A DNA stretch of 64,000 nt from Amycolatopsis australiensis (lineage in GTDB: Bacteria > Actinomycetota > Actinomycetes > Mycobacteriales > Pseudonocardiaceae), in NCBI RefSeq assembly GCF_900119165.1, contig NZ_FPJG01000006.1, positions 2,666,001-2,730,000 on the forward strand, given 5' to 3'. Within the stretch, counting starts at the first letter, position 1, and each line of letters opens with the position of its first letter. Below, piece after piece: positions 60,701 to 64,000 of this stretch. The notes beneath the pieces were generated by a model. That model did not search any database. It was not told the DNA's origin and worked only from the letters and a program-made list of their open reading frames with translations. The translations under genes were made by a program, and so were the position numbers.

Positions 60701-63488
60701 CAGCCAGCGCACCGGCATGCTCGCCGAGCTGTTCGTGCACTTCCCCGAGCTGGCCGACCTGCTGCGGCTCGCGCCCGACGTCGCCGCGAAAGCGTTTCCA
60801 CCGCGGGCGTTCGACCCGGACGCCGCGCAAGCGCAGGAAGCGGCGCTGACCGACACGCGGGTGGCGCAGCCCGCGCTCGGGCTCGTCGAGACGGCGGTGG
60901 CCCGGCTGCTCGGTCAGGTCGGCGTGCGCCCGGACTTCCTGGCCGGGCACAGCTACGGCGAGCTGGCCGCCCTGTCGGTCGCGGGCGCCTTCGGCACCGG
61001 GACGCTGCTGCGGCTCAGCCGGGCGCGGGCGAAGGCCATCGCCGGCGTCGCCGAGCCCGGCGCGATGGCCGCGGTGAAGGCACCGCGGGACGTGCTCACC
61101 CCGACCCTGATCGGCCCGGACGTCGTGGTGGCGAACCACAACGCGCCCGAGCAGGTCGTCCTGTCCGGTCCGGTGGCCGCGATCGAACGCGCGATCCGGC
61201 GGCTGCGGGAGACCGGTGTCACGGCTCAGCGGATCCCGGTCGCCTGCGCGTTCCACAGCCCGCTGGTCGCCGCCGCCGGCCCGGTCTTCGCCGCGGACCT
61301 CGCCGCCGAGTCCATCGTGGAGCCGCGGCTGCCGGTGTGGTCGAACCGGACCGCCCGGCCGTACGAAGGTGACGTACGCGGTGAACTCGCCGCGCAGATC
61401 GGCGCGCCGGTGCGGTTCCTCGACCAGATCGAGGCGATGTACGCGGCGGGCGCGCGGACGTTCGTCGAGGCCGGTCCCGGCCGGGTGCTGTCCCGGCTGG
61501 TCGCGGAGATCCTCGGCGACCGCCCGCACACCGTCGTCGCCTGCGGACCCGATCTCACCGGCTTCCTGGCCGCGCTGGCCCGCCTCGCCGAAGCGGGTGT
61601 CGACGTCCGCACCGAGCGGCTGCGCCGGCCGGCGCGTCCCCAGCCGTCGCCCAGCGCCTGGGCCGTCGACGGCCGGTCCGCCCGCGCACCCGGCGCCGCC
61701 ACGCCCGCCCTGCCCCCGGCCCGAAGGATTCGGAGTACCGCCATGACCCAGCCCGCTTCCGGCCGCGACCAGGCGGTCGTGGACTTCCTCCGCACCACCC
61801 GCGAGCTGGTCGCGGCCCAGCGCGAGGTGATGCTCGGCTACCTCGGCACGGCGCCGGCCACCGCTCCGGCGCCGGTCGTCCGCGCCGAGCCCGCCGAGAC
61901 CGCCGTGCCCGCCGTGCTCCCGGAGCCCGAACCGGAACCGGTCGCCGCAGCCGTGCCCGCCGACGTCCTCACCACGGTGATCGGGGTGATCAGCGAGCGC
62001 ACCGGCTACCCGGCCGAGATGATCGCGGGCGACCTCGACCTCGAAGCCGACCTCTCGATCGACTCGATCAAGCGCACCGAGATCGCCGGCACGCTGCTGG
62101 CCCGGCTGGGCCTGCCCGCCGACGACCGCACCGACCAGCTCAGCCGCGACCGCACGGCGGACGCCCTGACCACCCACCTGGAGAGCTGGCTGAACCCCCG
62201 GCCGGCGGCGAGCGCGCCCACGCGGTACCGGCTCGAGCGGATACCCGTGCCGCTGGGCCCCGACCCCGGGCGGCTGCACGGGAAAACCGTGGCGGCGCCG
62301 GACGACGCCTTGCGGGCCGCGTTCGCCGCGGCGGGAGCGGAAGTCGTCACCGGGGACGCGGACATCACCGTGCTGCTCGCGCGTGACGTCACGGAGGTGT
62401 TCACCCAGCTGAAGAAGGCGAAGGGCACTGTGCTCGTCGCGGCGGAACCGGGCACGCCCGGCCTCCGCGGCCTGGTCCGCTCGGCCGCGCTGGAACGCGA
62501 CGGCGTCACCCGGCTCGTCGAGGCATCGCAGGACCTGGCCAAGGTCCTCGTCGACGAGGCACTGAGCGACGGCCCCGCGGTCGTCGGCCACGACGACGTC
62601 GGCCGCTTCACGATCGAGCCGCGGCCGGTGGACCTCCCTTCGATCGCGTACTCCGGCGCCGGGCCGGGCGGCGGCGAGCTGGCCGCGCTCGGCCTCGGCC
62701 CGGACTCCGTCGTCCTGCTCGTCGGCGGAGCCCGCGGGATCACCGCCCGCGCCGCGATCGCGTTCGCCGCCTCGGGCTGCCGGCTCGAACTCGCCGGGCG
62801 GACCCCGTGGCCGGGCGAGCCGGACGACCTGCCGGCGGACCCCACGGCGATGCGCGCGGTGCTGGCCGGCCGCGGTGGTCCGGTGGCCGAGATCGAACGC
62901 CGCGTGCGGACCGTGCTGGCCCAGCGCGAAATCGGCCGCACCCTCGACGAGATCCGCGCCGCGGGCGGGAGAGCGGACTACACGTCGCTCGACGTGCGCG
63001 ATCCGGACGCCGTGCGGCGCCTCGTCAAGAACCTGCCCAGCCGGCTCGACGGTGTCGTCTTCGCCGCCGGCGTCATCGACGACAAGCTCATGGCCGACAA
63101 GGACGAAGCGTCGTTCCGGTCGGTGTATGAGACCAAAGTGGACGGAGCGCGGATCCTGCTCGACGCGCTCGACGCCGAACCCGGGTTCGTCGCGTTCTTC
63201 GGCAGCATCGCCGCGGTGCTCGGCAACCGCGGCCAGACCGATTACGCCGCCGCGAACGACGCCTTGGAGGCGCTGGCCGCGGACCGGCCCGGCCGCGCCG
63301 TGACCGTCCACTGGGGACCGTGGGCCCCGGCGGACGACCATCCCGGCATGGTGTCGCCGGAACTGGCCCGCGAGTACGGCCGCCGCGACGTCGCCCTGCT
63401 CGACCCGGCCGAGGGCACCGCGGCGCTGCTGCGCGAACTCGCCTACGGCACGGACCGTGCGGTGCTCTACACGGCGTCACTGTGGTGA
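57744..63488 (+). CDS. Multidomain PUFA/polyketide-type synthase: NMO-KS-AT-ACP-KR
   Basis: 1914 residues. 1-490: nitronate-monooxygenase/PfaD-like flavin domain (QGPMTRVSD near 186, FMN motif ECGGHVGPRP near 311). 512-940: ketosynthase, with Cys692 (DAACGSS), His827 (EAHGTGT) and His867 (IGHTKC). 975-1290: acyltransferase, Ser1070 (GHSYGE) and His1171. 1405-1480: one ACP, Ser1441 (SIDSIKR). 1650-1850: ketoreductase, LVGGARGITARAA and Ser1821/Tyr1834. Apart from the flavin domain the order is that of PfaA of omega-3 lipid synthases, but with a single ACP. It should build a reduced acyl chain iteratively from malonyl-CoA. ATG 57744 has AGGAGG seven bases upstream. The stop overlaps the next KS gene (GTGA). 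Confidence 0.93.
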   Translation: MAELVPPSHARRLRCLGVGDPGAVAAVARGGGLGVLDGADPAALRLVAARVRVPYGVRTNGPLPPGAAFALRTAAPWTGALAEVPDLATAAEAVRGGALGLVAGEGELSDFVLLQQLLNSFDVPVWGRVAGPRTAAGAFAGGAAGVLSRSTLDTDVRRIVGVDVPGAGLGTGLCRTLGSALPVVQGPMTRVSDQPGFAAAVAEAGGFPFVAVATASGARTTELLTRTAERLGDRPWGAGILGFVPDDLRAAQLAAIRAARPRCVLIAGGKPGQAKALEADGIATFVHVPSPILLRQYLDAGIRRFVFEGAECGGHVGPRPSFELWEEQLAVLDATKDAEVLFAGGIHDARSAAMVAAMAAPLEAAGILMGTAYLFTEEAVAHGAITGLFQARVLAADATVTLETAPGHRTRCLPSPYTAEFEQVKAGLAGTPEAWQRLEELNTGRLRVASKGVRRDGEPLDEETQLAEGMYMAGQVAVLRDRRTTIADLHREVTSGETFMRREEPASPERTRDIAVIGMACTFPGAPDLEAFWSAILRGEDAVTEVPPERWDPDVYFGQSTSKWGGFLPPLAVDPLDHGIPPSAMGSVDPAQLVSLETARRALADAGYAERDFDREHTSVVFGAEAGGDLANAGTVRSLLGGYLDEVPPELLAQLPEPTEDTFPGTLANVISGRIANRLDLGGANYTVDAACGSSLAALDLAVKELRAGTSELVLCGAVDLHNGIHDYLMFTSAGALSPTGRCRPFDAAADGIALGEGVACLVLKRLDDAERDGDRIYAVVKGVGAASDGKALGLTAPRPEGQHRALERAYRDAGVSPVDVGLVEAHGTGTVVGDATELRTLTGFFTEAGAKPGSCVLGSVKSQIGHTKCAAGLAGLIKAALALWHEVVPPTLHLSRPNTAWDAGTSPFTFTTSARPWADPARLAGVSAFGFGGTNFHAVLGAGPVAPDRRHGLRDWAPEAEAALRMIRRRDADPGKIAFLFPGQGSQRTGMLAELFVHFPELADLLRLAPDVAAKAFPPRAFDPDAAQAQEAALTDTRVAQPALGLVETAVARLLGQVGVRPDFLAGHSYGELAALSVAGAFGTGTLLRLSRARAKAIAGVAEPGAMAAVKAPRDVLTPTLIGPDVVVANHNAPEQVVLSGPVAAIERAIRRLRETGVTAQRIPVACAFHSPLVAAAGPVFAADLAAESIVEPRLPVWSNRTARPYEGDVRGELAAQIGAPVRFLDQIEAMYAAGARTFVEAGPGRVLSRLVAEILGDRPHTVVACGPDLTGFLAALARLAEAGVDVRTERLRRPARPQPSPSAWAVDGRSARAPGAATPALPPARRIRSTAMTQPASGRDQAVVDFLRTTRELVAAQREVMLGYLGTAPATAPAPVVRAEPAETAVPAVLPEPEPEPVAAAVPADVLTTVIGVISERTGYPAEMIAGDLDLEADLSIDSIKRTEIAGTLLARLGLPADDRTDQLSRDRTADALTTHLESWLNPRPAASAPTRYRLERIPVPLGPDPGRLHGKTVAAPDDALRAAFAAAGAEVVTGDADITVLLARDVTEVFTQLKKAKGTVLVAAEPGTPGLRGLVRSAALERDGVTRLVEASQDLAKVLVDEALSDGPAVVGHDDVGRFTIEPRPVDLPSIAYSGAGPGGGELAALGLGPDSVVLLVGGARGITARAAIAFAASGCRLELAGRTPWPGEPDDLPADPTAMRAVLAGRGGPVAEIERRVRTVLAQREIGRTLDEIRAAGGRADYTSLDVRDPDAVRRLVKNLPSRLDGVVFAAGVIDDKLMADKDEASFRSVYETKVDGARILLDALDAEPGFVAFFGSIAAVLGNRGQTDYAAANDALEALAADRPGRAVTVHWGPWAPADDHPGMVSPELAREYGRRDVALLDPAEGTAALLRELAYGTDRAVLYTASLW

Positions 63489-64000
63489 CTCAGGAACCGG
63501 TCGCGATCGTCGGCATGGGCGTGTTCCTGCCCGGTGCGTCCACAGTGGACCAGTATTGGCGGAACCTCGTGGCCGGGGTCGACGCCGTCACCGAGATCCC
63601 GCCGCACCGCCGTGACCCCGGGTTCCACGGCCGCGAGGGCACCGCGCCCGACCGTACCCACGGGATTCGCGGCGGCTTCGCGCCCGAACTGCTGGAGTTC
63701 GACCCGGTCGCGCACGGCCTCCCGCCGACGTCGCTGGAAGGCACCGAGCCGGATCAGCTGACGGCGCTGGCCGTCGCGGCCGCCGCGGTGGAGGACGCCG
63801 GTGGCCTCGGCCGGCTCGGCGACCCCGAGCGGGTCGGCGTCGTGCTCGGCCGCGGTGGCTACCTCTCGCCGGGCCTGCAAGGCTTCGACCAGCGCGTCCG
63901 GACCGTCCGGCAGATCATTCGCACGGTCGGCGAGCTGATGCCCTCGGCCGGACCGGACGTCCTCGACCGGCTGCGGACCGCGCTGCTGGCCCCGCTCGGC
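63485..64000 (+). CDS. Beta-ketoacyl synthase gene (N-terminal part, runs off the window)
   Basis: GTG 63485 overlaps the stop of the NMO-KS-AT-ACP-KR gene by four bases, and the frame is open for all 172 codons to the window edge. It opens TQEPVAIVGMGVFLPGAST, then VDQYWRNLVAGVDAVTEIPP, the standard KS start, and continues EGTEPDQLTALAVAAAAVED and VGVVLGRGGYLSPGLQGFDQ. In PfaA-type systems the next gene carries a second KS plus chain-length factor and dehydratases (PfaC-like). That is the best guess here, but only the first third of a KS is visible and its active site is not reached. Confidence 0.9.
   Translation, partial: MTQEPVAIVGMGVFLPGASTVDQYWRNLVAGVDAVTEIPPHRRDPGFHGREGTAPDRTHGIRGGFAPELLEFDPVAHGLPPTSLEGTEPDQLTALAVAAAAVEDAGGLGRLGDPERVGVVLGRGGYLSPGLQGFDQRVRTVRQIIRTVGELMPSAGPDVLDRLRTALLAPLG

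Noticed and set aside
57699..63341. 1880-codon open frame on the minus strand opposite the synthase
   Set aside because: Its composition (Arg, Gly, Val, Asp, His) is that of an antisense frame of a GC3-rich gene. It has no domain motifs, whereas the plus strand shows five ordered catalytic domains.

Overview
The window comes from a high-GC actinomycete, most probably Pseudonocardiales and by gene content and repeat type close to Amycolatopsis. This rests on the codon bias, the GTG and TTG starts, an intact conservon (cvnABCD), F420-type luciferase-like oxidoreductases and the intergenic ACGCACC-AAGGCC palindromes, which I associate from memory with Amycolatopsis. The genus is an inference. 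No rRNA, tRNA, CRISPR array or phage block was seen.

Layout. 1-8.3 kb: tail of an unknown gene, a 59-bp tandem repeat, a membrane diguanylate cyclase, two hexapeptide mini-ORFs, an MFS transporter, an SDR, a long-chain acyl-CoA synthetase and a TenA-like protein. 8.4-12.3 kb: the conservon (sensor kinase, roadblock, DUF742, GTPase), with overlapping start and stop codons. 12.3-19.1 kb: housekeeping and stress genes (DoxX, NUDIX, HAD, alpha/beta hydrolase plus DUF998, phosphoesterase, a second YidC, DUF1992, TetR). 19.07-19.66 kb: a decayed IS5-type element inserted exactly in the shared CTAG stop of two convergent genes. 19.7-29.9 kb: transglycosylase, a LysR/SDR divergent pair, two small proteins sharing an N-terminal motif, secreted SGNH and peptidase enzymes, and a MarR/EamA pair. 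30.1-31.7 kb: a divergent MFS/PadR pair broken by several one-base indels. 31.8-47.5 kb: regulators and redox enzymes, including an HxlR-SRPBCC-F420 group and a molybdopterin oxidoreductase frameshifted inside its Fe-S motif. 47.7-52.3 kb: NUDIX, an unrecognised coiled-coil protein followed by in-frame 54-bp repeats, and a serine hydrolase. 52.9-55.8 kb: a 53-residue His/Cys protein, a terminator-like hairpin and a TPR-CHAT protease. 55.8-57.5 kb: an aldo/keto reductase lacking its whole catalytic tetrad, plus an SDR. 57.7-64 kb: a multidomain lipid/polyketide synthase (NMO-KS-AT-ACP-KR) overlapping a second ketosynthase gene that runs off the window.

Best candidates for undescribed biology are the small protein/terminator/TPR-CHAT unit, the NMO-fused PUFA-type synthase, the paired NRD(F/W) hexapeptide ORFs, the coiled-coil protein with its frame-preserving repeat tail, and the tetrad-less aldo/keto reductase. 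All functions are read from sequence motifs; no database search was possible.
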